Below, piece after piece: positions 45,106 through 53,483 of a stretch of 64,000 nt of DNA. Positions within the stretch are counted from its first letter, which is position 1. Every line of letters begins with the position of its first letter. A program made the position numbers and the translations under genes. Where the stretch lies: NCBI RefSeq assembly GCF_012849215.1, contig NZ_CP051682.1:3348001-3412000 (forward strand), given 5' to 3'. The notes under the pieces were generated by a model. That model was not told where the DNA came from and ran no database searches. It saw only the letters and a list, made by a program, of their open reading frames with translations. This DNA is from Mucilaginibacter robiniae. Its GTDB lineage: Bacteria > Bacteroidota > Bacteroidia > Sphingobacteriales > Sphingobacteriaceae.

Positions 45106-45957
45106 ATGGGAGCATATCAGTTACAGGTTCAGATTGATCAGGATTCGGGGTTTTGCTTTGGGGTAGTCTATGCTATTGATATGGCCGAAGAAATTTTGGC
45201 CGAAGATGGTTACTTATACTGCCTGGGCGACATTGTGCATAACGATGAAGAAGTAGAGCGCCTAAAAGCGCAGGGTCTGCGCATTATTGATCACCTGCAG
45301 CTAGTTAATTTGCATGATGAAAAGGTGCTGATACGGGCACATGGCGAAGCACCAGAAACGTACCGTTTAGCCCTCGAAAATAACATTACGCTGATTGATG
45401 CCTCTTGCCCGGTAGTATTAAAATTACAGAACCGAATTAAAACCTCGTACGATAACAAAGAGAATATCCTGATTTTTGGTAAACATGGCCATGCGGAAGT
45501 AATAGGTTTACAGGGCCAAACCAACGGCAACGCTGTGGTGTTTCAGGATATTGCCGAGCTGGACCAGGTAGATCTGCCAGCGCAAATTACCCTGTACAGT
45601 CAAACTACCAAAAGCACCGATAAATTTTACCACATTAAAGACGAGCTGATAGCTCGCGGCTACGAGGTAAAAGCGAATGATACTATCTGCCGTCAAGTAT
45701 CTAACCGAGATAAGGACTTGCCTGAGTTTGCCAGGCAATTTGATAAAATTGTGTTTGTATCGGGCAAAAAATCATCTAATGGCAAAGTGTTATTTGAGGT
45801 ATGCCGCAAGCATAACCCTAACACCTACTTCATTTCAGCCGCTAATGAATTGAGTCCGGATATGTTTTCTCCTGGCGATACCGTGGGTATCAGTGGAGCA
45901 ACATCAACTCCCATGTGGCTAATGGAAGAAATTAAAACAGAATTGGAAAAATACTGA
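45106..45957 (+). CDS. ispH: 4-hydroxy-3-methylbut-2-enyl diphosphate reductase
   Basis: The 283-residue iron-sulfur enzyme makes isopentenyl and dimethylallyl diphosphate, the last step of the MEP pathway. The three cluster cysteines are C17 (SGFCFGV), C101 (DASCPVV) and C195 (NDTICRQ). The HGHAEV motif holds the catalytic Glu, and SQTTKST and SGKKSSNGK bind substrate. Its place between cruF and crtW links precursor supply to pigment synthesis. It lies 43 bp after cruF and 13 bp before crtW. Confidence 0.96.
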   Translation: MGAYQLQVQIDQDSGFCFGVVYAIDMAEEILAEDGYLYCLGDIVHNDEEVERLKAQGLRIIDHLQLVNLHDEKVLIRAHGEAPETYRLALENNITLIDASCPVVLKLQNRIKTSYDNKENILIFGKHGHAEVIGLQGQTNGNAVVFQDIAELDQVDLPAQITLYSQTTKSTDKFYHIKDELIARGYEVKANDTICRQVSNRDKDLPEFARQFDKIVFVSGKKSSNGKVLFEVCRKHNPNTYFISAANELSPDMFSPGDTVGISGATSTPMWLMEEIKTELEKY

Positions 45958-45970
45958 TTAATAAATCAGT

Positions 45971-46690
45971 ATGATGAACGAAACCATAATTCCATCTGGA
46001 ACTAGCCCGGTAAATAGGCCACGTATAAAGCCTTCACAAGCAGGAGTAATAGTGGCTTTATTGGTTATTGGTGGTTGGCTTACCTCTACCATTTTACTCA
46101 TGCAATGGCATGTTAGCTTTACTAATCCGCTATTGTATATTTTTATTCTGGTACAAATGCACCTATACACTGGTTTGTTCATAACCGCGCATGATGCCAT
46201 GCATGGTACAGTGTCGCCCAACTCAACAATAAATACTGTGGTAGGTTATATCACTACCTTTTTGTATGCTGCTTTCCTATATCCTAAACTATATACACAG
46301 CACCACAAGCACCATAGCCATGTGCATACTACTGATGATCCCGACTATCATCATGGTAATTTTATAGCTTGGTACTTTACGTTTATTCGTAATTACCTTT
46401 CTATTTGGCAAGTAGTATTTATGGCGGCTTTATTTAATGTATTGAAGATTTGGATCCCCCAGCCTAATTTAATTTTGTTTTGGGTAGTACCGTCGTTACT
46501 AAGCACTTTACAACTATTCTACTTTGGTACCTATCAGCCGCATAAAGGTGAGCATGATAATCAACATCAATCGCGTACGCAAAGCAAAAACCATGTGTGG
46601 GCTTTCTTATCCTGCTACTTTTTTGGTTATCATTACGAACATCATGCCTCGCCGGGTACCCCATGGTGGAAGTTGTGGAAAATGAAATAA
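45971..46690 (+). CDS. crtW: Beta-carotene ketolase CrtW-like
   Basis: The 239-residue membrane di-iron oxygenase has His motifs HDAMH (74-78), HHKHHSHVH (about 109-117) and YHYEHHASP near the C-terminus, spaced as in CrtW ketolases within about four helices. CrtW adds the 4-keto group to beta rings. With CruF and CrtD it would produce a ketocarotenoid of the flexixanthin/deoxyflexixanthin type. Two Met codons open the frame. The closest alternative is a general fatty acid desaturase, but the GTFIxAHDAMHG-like context favours CrtW. Confidence 0.88.
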   Translation: MMNETIIPSGTSPVNRPRIKPSQAGVIVALLVIGGWLTSTILLMQWHVSFTNPLLYIFILVQMHLYTGLFITAHDAMHGTVSPNSTINTVVGYITTFLYAAFLYPKLYTQHHKHHSHVHTTDDPDYHHGNFIAWYFTFIRNYLSIWQVVFMAALFNVLKIWIPQPNLILFWVVPSLLSTLQLFYFGTYQPHKGEHDNQHQSRTQSKNHVWAFLSCYFFGYHYEHHASPGTPWWKLWKMK

Positions 46691-46864
46691 ATGCCAGAAA
46701 TAGCACCTGGATGAAGGTGCAGGTATTCAGGTGGAACAATAAGTTGTAAAGTTATTGCTAACTCATTCACCACTGCTTATGAGTATTACACCCTTTTGAC
46801 AAAATAAATCTGATATTTGCCTACCCTTTTAGTTCTTACTATAGGGTACAAACAGGCCGTGTTT

Positions 46865-47896
46865 ATGAAAGGAATTTTATTAGTTAATTTGGGTACGCCC
46901 GATAGCCCGCAAACGGCAGATGTGCGTCGGTACCTGGATGAGTTTTTGATGGACGAACGGGTAATTGATATCAATGCTGTGGGCCGTACCTTCTTGGTAA
47001 AGGGTATTATTGTACCTTTCCGTGGTCCTCAGTCTGCCAAGTCATATCAAAAAATATGGACACCCGAGGGCTCGCCTTTGCTGGTTTATAGCGTGAAATC
47101 GGCTAAAATGTTGCAGGAACGCTTAGGCAGCGATTATCAGGTAGAATTAGCCATGCGTTACCAAAATCCGTCAATACAAACTGCTTTAGATAAGTTGAAA
47201 GCTGCTAAGGTAGATTCTATTCAGGTCATTTCCTTGTTTCCGCAGTATGCATCGGCTACTACAGGTTCGGTACACCAAAAGGTAATGGAGTTGGTGAGTA
47301 TCTGGCAAACCATACCCGAAATTAGCTTTGTTAATTCTTTTTACGATAATGATTTGATGATTGAAGCTTTTGCGCAAAATGGTGCCAAATACAATCCAGC
47401 TTCTTACGATCATATTTTATTCAGCTTTCATGGTTTGCCCGAACGGCAATTGAAAAAAGCAGACGAAACACATAGCTACTGCTTGCAAGCTAACGATTGC
47501 TGCGGAAGCATTAATGAAACTAATAAGTTTTGTTACAGTGCACAAAGTCATGCCACTGCAAGGCTAATTGCTGCCAAGCTTAATATTCCGAAAGAAAACT
47601 ATACCATTTGCTTCCAGTCTCGTTTAGGGCGTGACCCTTGGCGTAAACCTTATACCAGCGAAGTAATCGCCGATCTGGCTAAAAAAGGTGCTAAAAAAAT
47701 ATTAGTATTCTGCCCTGCCTTTGTGGCCGATTGCTTGGAAACGGTTTACGAAATAGCCGAAGAATACGATATTGAATTTAAGCACTTAGGTGGCGAAAAG
47801 GTACAACTGGTAGAAAGCCTGAACGATTCGCCACTATGGGTAGATGCTCTGGAACAAATGGTAAAAACGCAGCTTAACAAAGCGGCGCAGTTATAA
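46865..47896 (+). CDS. hemH: Ferrochelatase
   Basis: The 343-residue enzyme inserts ferrous iron into porphyrin to make haem. The start at 46865 (MKGILLVNLGTPDSP) is chosen because the family begins at this phrase; a longer frame from 46817 is not needed. Catalytic His lies in FSFHGLPERQ, and FQSRLGRDPW and the later CPAFVADCLETVYEI motif are typical. Cysteines around DCCGS are present. It follows crtW by 174 bp and may be transcribed separately. Confidence 0.95.
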   Translation: MKGILLVNLGTPDSPQTADVRRYLDEFLMDERVIDINAVGRTFLVKGIIVPFRGPQSAKSYQKIWTPEGSPLLVYSVKSAKMLQERLGSDYQVELAMRYQNPSIQTALDKLKAAKVDSIQVISLFPQYASATTGSVHQKVMELVSIWQTIPEISFVNSFYDNDLMIEAFAQNGAKYNPASYDHILFSFHGLPERQLKKADETHSYCLQANDCCGSINETNKFCYSAQSHATARLIAAKLNIPKENYTICFQSRLGRDPWRKPYTSEVIADLAKKGAKKILVFCPAFVADCLETVYEIAEEYDIEFKHLGGEKVQLVESLNDSPLWVDALEQMVKTQLNKAAQL

Positions 47897-48026
47897 AATA
47901 CTGCAATTGCTGAGAATAGGCTGCACAGTTACATGTGAGTACTGCATTTATTAAGTAATACTAGGGACGTCACGATTAATATTCAATATGGATATACCTG
48001 GTTTCAGTAGGTAAATGATTTATATA

Positions 48027-48065
48027 AACTATAAAAGGCATCACGAACTGATGCCTTTTATAGTT
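48027..48065 (+). terminator. Hairpin terminator
   Basis: Perfect 17-bp arms AACTATAAAAGGCATCA/TGATGCCTTTTATAGTT with a 5-nt loop and T-rich end lie in the 272-bp gap after hemH. Confidence 0.8.
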
Positions 48066-48168
48066 TTATGAGGTAGCAAAAGTGATTTTAGCGTGCATGT
48101 AATTATTAAACAATTGAAATTTTTACTACCTATGTCATTCTGTTTTACCTCATACTTCAATTCATTTT

Positions 48169-49008
48169 ATGTTACCACTTATTGAAATTATCGAGTTGCA
48201 GCAATTACCCGAAGCCAGCAAGGTTATTATTGATGCTAGGGGAGGACCTGATAGTTATGAACGTTATTTGCAAGGTCATTTAATAGGTGCCCTATTTGTT
48301 GATCTGGATAAAGATTTGGCAGCTAAACCAGATAACCCTGCTTATGGTGGCCGGCATCCCTTACCTGAACCGCAGCAGTTTGCTGCTCTGTTAGGCCGTT
48401 TAGGTATTACGCCGCAAACGCATGTGGTCGTATATGATGACAAAGCAGGCGCTAATAGTGCAGCCCGCTTTTGGTGGATGATGAAAGCTATTGGCCATGA
48501 AAAAGTTCAGGTACTCAATGGCGGATTACAGGCGGCTATTGATGCACAATGGCCGTTAACCCAAGATGTGCCTCAACCCCAAGCTACCACTGCTTACCCA
48601 ACGCCTGCTGAATTTGCCGGTACAGTTACTATTGATGAAGCTGGCAAAGCTGCACAAAGTTCTGATCGTATGCTGATTGATGTGCGTGAGGAGGCCCGCT
48701 ATTTGGGGCAAACTGAACCTTTAGATTTGATTGCCGGACATATACCGGGAGCGGTAAACATATTTTATGCTTCTAACTTAGATGCCAGTGGTAAATATTT
48801 GTCGGCAGAAGAGCTGCGTAACAAGTATGAGCAGGCTTTTGGTGGTAAATTACCTGCTGATGTAGTAGTGCATTGTGGTTCGGGCGTAACCGCTTGCCAC
48901 ACCCTGCTGGCTTTAGAACAAGCCGGATTGCAAGGAGCTAAACTATATGTAGGGTCATGGAGCGAGTGGTCGCGCCGGGATTTGCCCATTGCTACTAACG
49001 AGGTGTAA
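48169..49008 (+). CDS. Sulfurtransferase (tandem rhodanese, SseA/TST type)
   Basis: The 279-residue protein has two rhodanese domains. The first lacks the active Cys (DDKAGA at about 91-96). The second carries C236 in CGSGVTA, the loop common in thiosulfate and 3-mercaptopyruvate sulfurtransferases. No signal peptide is seen, so it is probably cytoplasmic. It transfers sulfane sulfur to cyanide or thiols; CGSGV(T) leans toward the mercaptopyruvate type, but this is not decisive. A small orphan follows 39 bp later. Confidence 0.9.
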   Translation: MLPLIEIIELQQLPEASKVIIDARGGPDSYERYLQGHLIGALFVDLDKDLAAKPDNPAYGGRHPLPEPQQFAALLGRLGITPQTHVVVYDDKAGANSAARFWWMMKAIGHEKVQVLNGGLQAAIDAQWPLTQDVPQPQATTAYPTPAEFAGTVTIDEAGKAAQSSDRMLIDVREEARYLGQTEPLDLIAGHIPGAVNIFYASNLDASGKYLSAEELRNKYEQAFGGKLPADVVVHCGSGVTACHTLLALEQAGLQGAKLYVGSWSEWSRRDLPIATNEV

Positions 49009-49047
49009 GCTTGCAAACAGCGCATACCTTCTGGCTGTTGTGTAGTT

Positions 49048-49290
49048 ATGAGCAAGATTATTCAAAACGCACAAACAGAACCTTTTCAGGTAACTATAAA
49101 CTTTCCTGAAGGCGAAAAAGAAGTTAAAGTTGTACCTCAAGCCGATCAGAAGTTTAAAGTGTACGACCAGGAACAATTACTAGGTGAAGTTCAATTAGAT
49201 GAGCAGCATGTTTGCAGCAGTTGCGGAACCGATATGGAGGCTGCTATTATAGCTCAGTTAGGCGACCGCATTAAAGGTTTTTATCTATAA
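49048..49290 (+). CDS. Small CSSC-containing protein of unknown function
   Basis: The 80-residue soluble acidic protein is not recognised. It has one CSSC pair (about residues 57-60) that could bind a metal or form a disulfide. It shares a PQA...KVY...LLG pattern with the 97-residue orphan at 7733-8026. It directly follows the sulfurtransferase gene (39 bp), so its thiols might take part in sulfur transfer; this is conjecture from position. Confidence 0.65.
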   Translation: MSKIIQNAQTEPFQVTINFPEGEKEVKVVPQADQKFKVYDQEQLLGEVQLDEQHVCSSCGTDMEAAIIAQLGDRIKGFYL

Positions 49291-49330
49291 ATACAAAGCG
49301 GCTTCAAATAGTTGAAGCCGCTTTGTATTT
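49289..49330. terminator. Bidirectional hairpin terminator
   Basis: Perfect 19-bp arms (AAATACAAAGCGGCTTCAA and its complement) with a 4-nt loop lie between two convergent small genes. Confidence 0.85.
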
Positions 49331-49345
49331 TGATTAACTATCAGA

Positions 49346-49489
49346 TTAATATCCGCGATAGTAATGATGATCACCGCGATGATCTCGGCCGCCACCATGA
49401 TGACGATGCCCATCACGTACTACACAGCTGGTAAATAAAGAACCTACGATAGAACCTATAAGGGTTATGGCTAAAATGTGCTTTTTCAT
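49346..49489 (-). CDS. Tiny His-rich lipoprotein (47 residues)
   Basis: The gene reads MKKHILAITLIGSIVG... with a lipobox-like LFTSC (C22), then a mature tail of only 26 residues. The tail is dominated by His, Gly, Arg and Tyr (VVRDGHRHHGGGRDHRGDHHYYRGY). Seven of the mature residues are His, which suggests metal binding or pH-dependent charge. It is short but has a proper signal sequence, a stop and a shared bidirectional terminator, which support it being real. No function is known to me. Confidence 0.65.
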   Translation of the reverse strand: MKKHILAITLIGSIVGSLFTSCVVRDGHRHHGGGRDHRGDHHYYRGY

Positions 49490-49652
49490 GGTAAATTAAA
49501 ATTTTGATATATAAGTATGATAATTTATATCGCTAAAGGTTTAATCTCTACTTTAATACTTATTGATTATTCTTTAACGATACCTATTTCAGACAATCAC
49601 CATGCCATTAAAATTATTGTACATTATATTTCCTGCTTTCGATTAGCCTTAT

Positions 49653-51830
49653 TTAGCAAGCTCTTTCATAAAAATAGCGGTTTATAGCATCATGCAGCAT
49701 CGGCATTACTATACCTTTTTCACTTTGCAGCGCACTGTAAGTAGGACGTTTAGCTTTTAATCCCATGTGGTTTATAGATTTTGGAATAATTAATCCCGTA
49801 CTATAACCCTCATGTTCAGCTACGGCGTAGGCCAAATTAGCCCAGGTTACTTCGCCTCTGTTGGTTAAGTGCCATATGCCTTTCTCATCATCCAGCATCA
49901 AATCCAAACTTACATGAATCATATCCGGCAAATAAGTTGGTGATATCGATACATCTGAAACGGTCACGAACTGCTGTCCACGCTGTAATGATCTTAAAGT
50001 AAGCTGTATAAAGTTTTGCTCGTCCCAAGGACCAAAAAACGCGCCAGTTCTGATAATTAATGCATCTGAATTACTTTTTAAGATGCCTTTTTCAGCCATA
50101 GTTTTGCTTTCACCATAAGTATTTAAAGGTGCCTGCTTATCACTTTCGGTATAAGGCTGATTTTTGCTGCCGTTAAATACCAAGTCGGTTGAAAAGGTAA
50201 GTAGTTTAACACCATACCTTTTACATAGTAAAGCTAAATTTTGTGCCCCATAAGTATTTACCAGAAAGCAGTTGCGGCGGTCACCTTCAGCGGCATCTAT
50301 TTTACTGAAATCGGTAGTATTGATAACGGCCCAGGGGTTCTTATCAATAATTGTTTTTTCAATAGCAATCAGGTTGGTAATGTCCAGTTCCTGGCGGCCA
50401 AGCTGTTCATAAATAATGCCGCGTTCGCTCAATACACGGGCATAGGCTTTACTTAGCGTAGTGGTTTTGCCCAAAATTAAAATAGGTCTGCTATTGTGTG
50501 CTATAATATCGGCACTGGATGTATGATCTTCGGGCCGGTAAATAATACGGTCAACTCGTTTCCACCAGCCATTATTTTTCAGTACAGGATGTTCAAAATG
50601 CTGTTTTTCGCTGTAAGCTTGCAGCATGTGTCCTAAAGCGGTTGAACGTAGCTGACCAGTACGTACATCAAATATGCCAGGTTCATAAGTGCCATTGGGT
50701 TGGGTAAGTAGTTTGTTCCAACCATGTGAACCTAATATAGCCCAGGCGGTAATAGCAATTACCGGGTAGCCTTCGGTTTGCAGACGGTTAGCCGCAGTCC
50801 ATACTTCATGTAGCCAGCGCATCTGTTCCTCACGGGTACAATGCAAGTGTACTTCCGTAACTGCCACAGGTATGCCTGGGTAACGCTCACAAGTTTCTTT
50901 CAGTAGTTCATAAGGCCCTGCCGGGTAAACATGCGCTACACGCACAGCCTCTACGTCAGCATAATGGTGCTGACCGTTGTGCCCGTAAGTATGTGGTGGG
51001 TAGTTTTCTATCTTTTCATCCAAATAACGCTCAGAAGTAAGGTAATGGTTGATGCCGATAACATCGGGTGGGCAAGGGTTATCCAGAAAGAACTGTAGTT
51101 CCTGCTCTGTAATACCAATCCAGGTCAAATATTGCCACATAGGATGGTCTGGTTCAACTTTAGCACAAAGTAAATCAAAGGTAAGCCAGCGCCGGTGGTT
51201 TTCAAATTCAGCCTGATACTGTAGCAATGGCGTACTGTGAGTTTTTCCCAAATCGTCAGTTTGCACCAGTTTAGCATCTGGGTTTACCTTGCGGATGGCC
51301 TGCATAGCTAGCACGGTGCCTTTACACTCATTGAGCAGTATTTTAGCAAAATGATAGCTATCTTTTAAGTGAGGGTGCCATATACCATATAAACCACAAA
51401 AACGTGCTGTGGTAAGCGGCTCGTTAACTGGTGTGTAATAGTTAATCCACGGGAACTGTTGAGCAACCAGTGCAGCATAGCGGCCTAAACCTTCAGCAAA
51501 ATCTTCACTGGCCATGTTAATGTAAGCCGGGCCGCTGCCATGATGTACTAAACCAGCAATAGGTTCAATGCCCTGCTGCTTCATTTGGTTTAATTTAGAT
51601 GCGGTAGGTTGCCAGTCAACTGCTGTTTGTTCGTTAGGTTGGTGTTTTTCCCATAAAACAGGATAGCGCATTTTGGTGATACCGAGAGCGGCTATTTGTT
51701 CTAAGTCGCTTTCACGATCATAATGCCCCGCATATTGCAACTGATCAAAGTAATCGTTGCCTACACGGTTATAGGTACACTCTATGCCTCCCCAAATTTC
51801 AACAGGGGTTATTGAGTGGTTGTTATTCAT
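49653..51830 (-). CDS. Fusion of GH1-like glycosidase and RmlD-like sugar-nucleotide reductase
   Basis: The 725-residue protein has two halves. Residues ~10-410 form a GH1-type TIM barrel with the acid/base motif TPVNEP (E137) and the presumed nucleophile E326 (VTEVH). Residues ~448-720 form an extended SDR of the RmlD group, with STDLVFNG, Y572/K576 (YGESK) and FFGPW. The Rossmann glycine motif is degenerate (LGKTTTLSKA), so cofactor binding is doubtful. A glycosyltransferase gene lies 75 bp upstream on the same strand. No signal peptide is seen, so both domains are cytoplasmic. Confidence 0.85.
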   Translation of the reverse strand: MNNNHSITPVEIWGGIECTYNRVGNDYFDQLQYAGHYDRESDLEQIAALGITKMRYPVLWEKHQPNEQTAVDWQPTASKLNQMKQQGIEPIAGLVHHGSGPAYINMASEDFAEGLGRYAALVAQQFPWINYYTPVNEPLTTARFCGLYGIWHPHLKDSYHFAKILLNECKGTVLAMQAIRKVNPDAKLVQTDDLGKTHSTPLLQYQAEFENHRRWLTFDLLCAKVEPDHPMWQYLTWIGITEQELQFFLDNPCPPDVIGINHYLTSERYLDEKIENYPPHTYGHNGQHHYADVEAVRVAHVYPAGPYELLKETCERYPGIPVAVTEVHLHCTREEQMRWLHEVWTAANRLQTEGYPVIAITAWAILGSHGWNKLLTQPNGTYEPGIFDVRTGQLRSTALGHMLQAYSEKQHFEHPVLKNNGWWKRVDRIIYRPEDHTSSADIIAHNSRPILILGKTTTLSKAYARVLSERGIIYEQLGRQELDITNLIAIEKTIIDKNPWAVINTTDFSKIDAAEGDRRNCFLVNTYGAQNLALLCKRYGVKLLTFSTDLVFNGSKNQPYTESDKQAPLNTYGESKTMAEKGILKSNSDALIIRTGAFFGPWDEQNFIQLTLRSLQRGQQFVTVSDVSISPTYLPDMIHVSLDLMLDDEKGIWHLTNRGEVTWANLAYAVAEHEGYSTGLIIPKSINHMGLKAKRPTYSALQSEKGIVMPMLHDAINRYFYERAC

Positions 51831-51860
51831 AAATGGTAGTTAATGTTAGGAATACCGTAA

Positions 51861-51896
51861 TAACTAAATAAGCGCCCTTAAGCGCTTATTTAGTTA
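51861..51896. promoter_or_regulatory. Intercistronic hairpin
   Basis: Perfect 15-bp arms TAACTAAATAAGCGC/GCGCTTATTTAGTTA with a 6-nt loop lie between the glycosyltransferase and GH1-RmlD genes. The T run lies on the plus-strand side, so on the minus transcript it looks more like a processing or attenuation hairpin than a clean terminator. Confidence 0.55.
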
Positions 51897-51905
51897 TAGG
51901 TTTTT

Positions 51906-53102
51906 TTATTGAGCTATCGGCATATATAAATTCTTGTATGCCGCTTTTTTCATGAGATTGAGCATGTTGTTACAGGTAATATCCCATGAGTTAGTTGATA
52001 AGAAAGTATCTACTTTCTTTCTCCAGGTTTCTTTAGCTGTAGTTTGCAGTTCTTTTTCAATGGCTGCAACAAATTCTGCACCGGTAGCAGCTATGTGTAC
52101 CAGGTTTTTGGTACCGTAAGGGTTTACTACATCCCGTATTGGGGTAGATATAACAGGCAAGCCAGCTGCTAAATATTCCGGTGTTTTGGTTGGGCTAATG
52201 AATCGGGTTGATTCATTCAGCATAAATGGAATCAAGGCCATATCCCAAGTAGCCATATATTCAGGCAGTTCCTGATAATTTTTGGCACCTAAGTAATGAA
52301 TATTGCTGTTTTGAGGTAAGCTTGCTGGGTCAATTTTCACTACCGGGCCAATCAGGATGATTTGCCAATCTGGACGTGCATCAGCAATTTCTTTAATTAA
52401 ATTAATATCAAAGCGCTCATCCAGTACACCATAAAAACCCAATTTAAGTTTATCGGTATCAATCTGATCAGCCGGGCATTCGTTATAAGAGCGTGCTTTT
52501 AAAAAGTGCTTACGGTCAATGCTGCTCGGAAAAGCATGAATATTGTTGTGCTGATGTTTTTTAGCTTCGTATAATGATTGGCCGCCAGTAAATACTAGGT
52601 CAGCTTTATCCATTAATTCTTTTTCGTAACCTTTCAACTCAGCCGGGGCAAATTTAAATGCTGATAGTTCATCCATGCAATCATAAATAATTAAAGCAGG
52701 ATCATAACCATTGCTGAAATTTAAAGCCATAGGAGTGTAGTACCAGAAAATATAATTGCTCAGCTGTTTATTATCCATATAACGGCCAAACATTGATTTT
52801 AAAGTAGCTACGTTTTCTTCATGACTTAAACCACCCACTAAATGCGGAACCATTACCCACAGGTTTTTATCACGCTTGGTAAAGGTATAATACTCCTGGT
52901 CTGTAGCATCAAAAATAGGCTCTTCAATAAAGTATACGTTAAAGGTATTTGACAGGCGCGTCAGCAAATGTTGAGGGCGCTGAAAAACAAAATCCCAACG
53001 TAAATGAGAAAAACAAATAATGTTTTCAGGTAATGTATTATCTGCAATGGTGGTTGAAGTACTATTATTAATAGATTTTGGAGAGTTAGGGGTTAGCTGC
53101 AT
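51906..53102 (-). CDS. GT4/GT-B type glycosyltransferase
   Basis: The 398-residue enzyme begins with a low-complexity lead and then FSHLRWDFVFQRPQHLLTRL. This signature is shared with glycosyltransferases often found next to, or fused to, UDP-galactopyranose mutase. A GT-B C-terminal donor site is seen in FISPTKTPEYLAAGLPVISTPIRDVVNPYG. It is probably cytosolic or peripheral at the membrane. Its only close partner is the GH1-RmlD fusion gene downstream. Sugar and acceptor are unknown. Confidence 0.85.
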   Translation of the reverse strand: MQLTPNSPKSINNSTSTTIADNTLPENIICFSHLRWDFVFQRPQHLLTRLSNTFNVYFIEEPIFDATDQEYYTFTKRDKNLWVMVPHLVGGLSHEENVATLKSMFGRYMDNKQLSNYIFWYYTPMALNFSNGYDPALIIYDCMDELSAFKFAPAELKGYEKELMDKADLVFTGGQSLYEAKKHQHNNIHAFPSSIDRKHFLKARSYNECPADQIDTDKLKLGFYGVLDERFDINLIKEIADARPDWQIILIGPVVKIDPASLPQNSNIHYLGAKNYQELPEYMATWDMALIPFMLNESTRFISPTKTPEYLAAGLPVISTPIRDVVNPYGTKNLVHIAATGAEFVAAIEKELQTTAKETWRKKVDTFLSTNSWDITCNNMLNLMKKAAYKNLYMPIAQ

Positions 53103-53483
53103 AATTGTTGTTTTTACGATTAAATCAAATGTGATGCCATTGCCTTAAATTGGGGTCAGGAGGGCCTTGAAAGGTGCTGCTGATTATCAAATTGTTAGAC
53201 TTTGTTAGATAAACTTTGCAGAATGGTAATTTGTTTGTAACAATGCATGTGAAAAATGTCTTAAATTTTATTACGAGTGTCTTAACTTTTATATAGGTAA
53301 ATAATATTAATTATAAAGAAAATACTGAGATTATCAAGTAGGATATATGTATGATTCTGCCGTATTACTATAGTGTTTTTACAGATTAGTAGGACTGATT
53401 TTTTACTGGTATTTTAAACTTTTCCGAAAAAATGTAAACAGGCAATTAATTAATTGTTCATTTTTAGAGACCATCAAAAAAGT
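53103..53483. other. Long A/T-rich divergent intergenic region (381 bp)
   Basis: No gene or tRNA is visible. The stretch is strongly A/T-rich around 53270-53460, with TTATATAGGTAAATAATATTAATTATAAAG-type runs. I found no TAnnTTTG element correctly facing either gene, so the promoters here are not identified. Short words such as GTCTTAA (53258 and 53280) recur. Confidence 0.4.
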
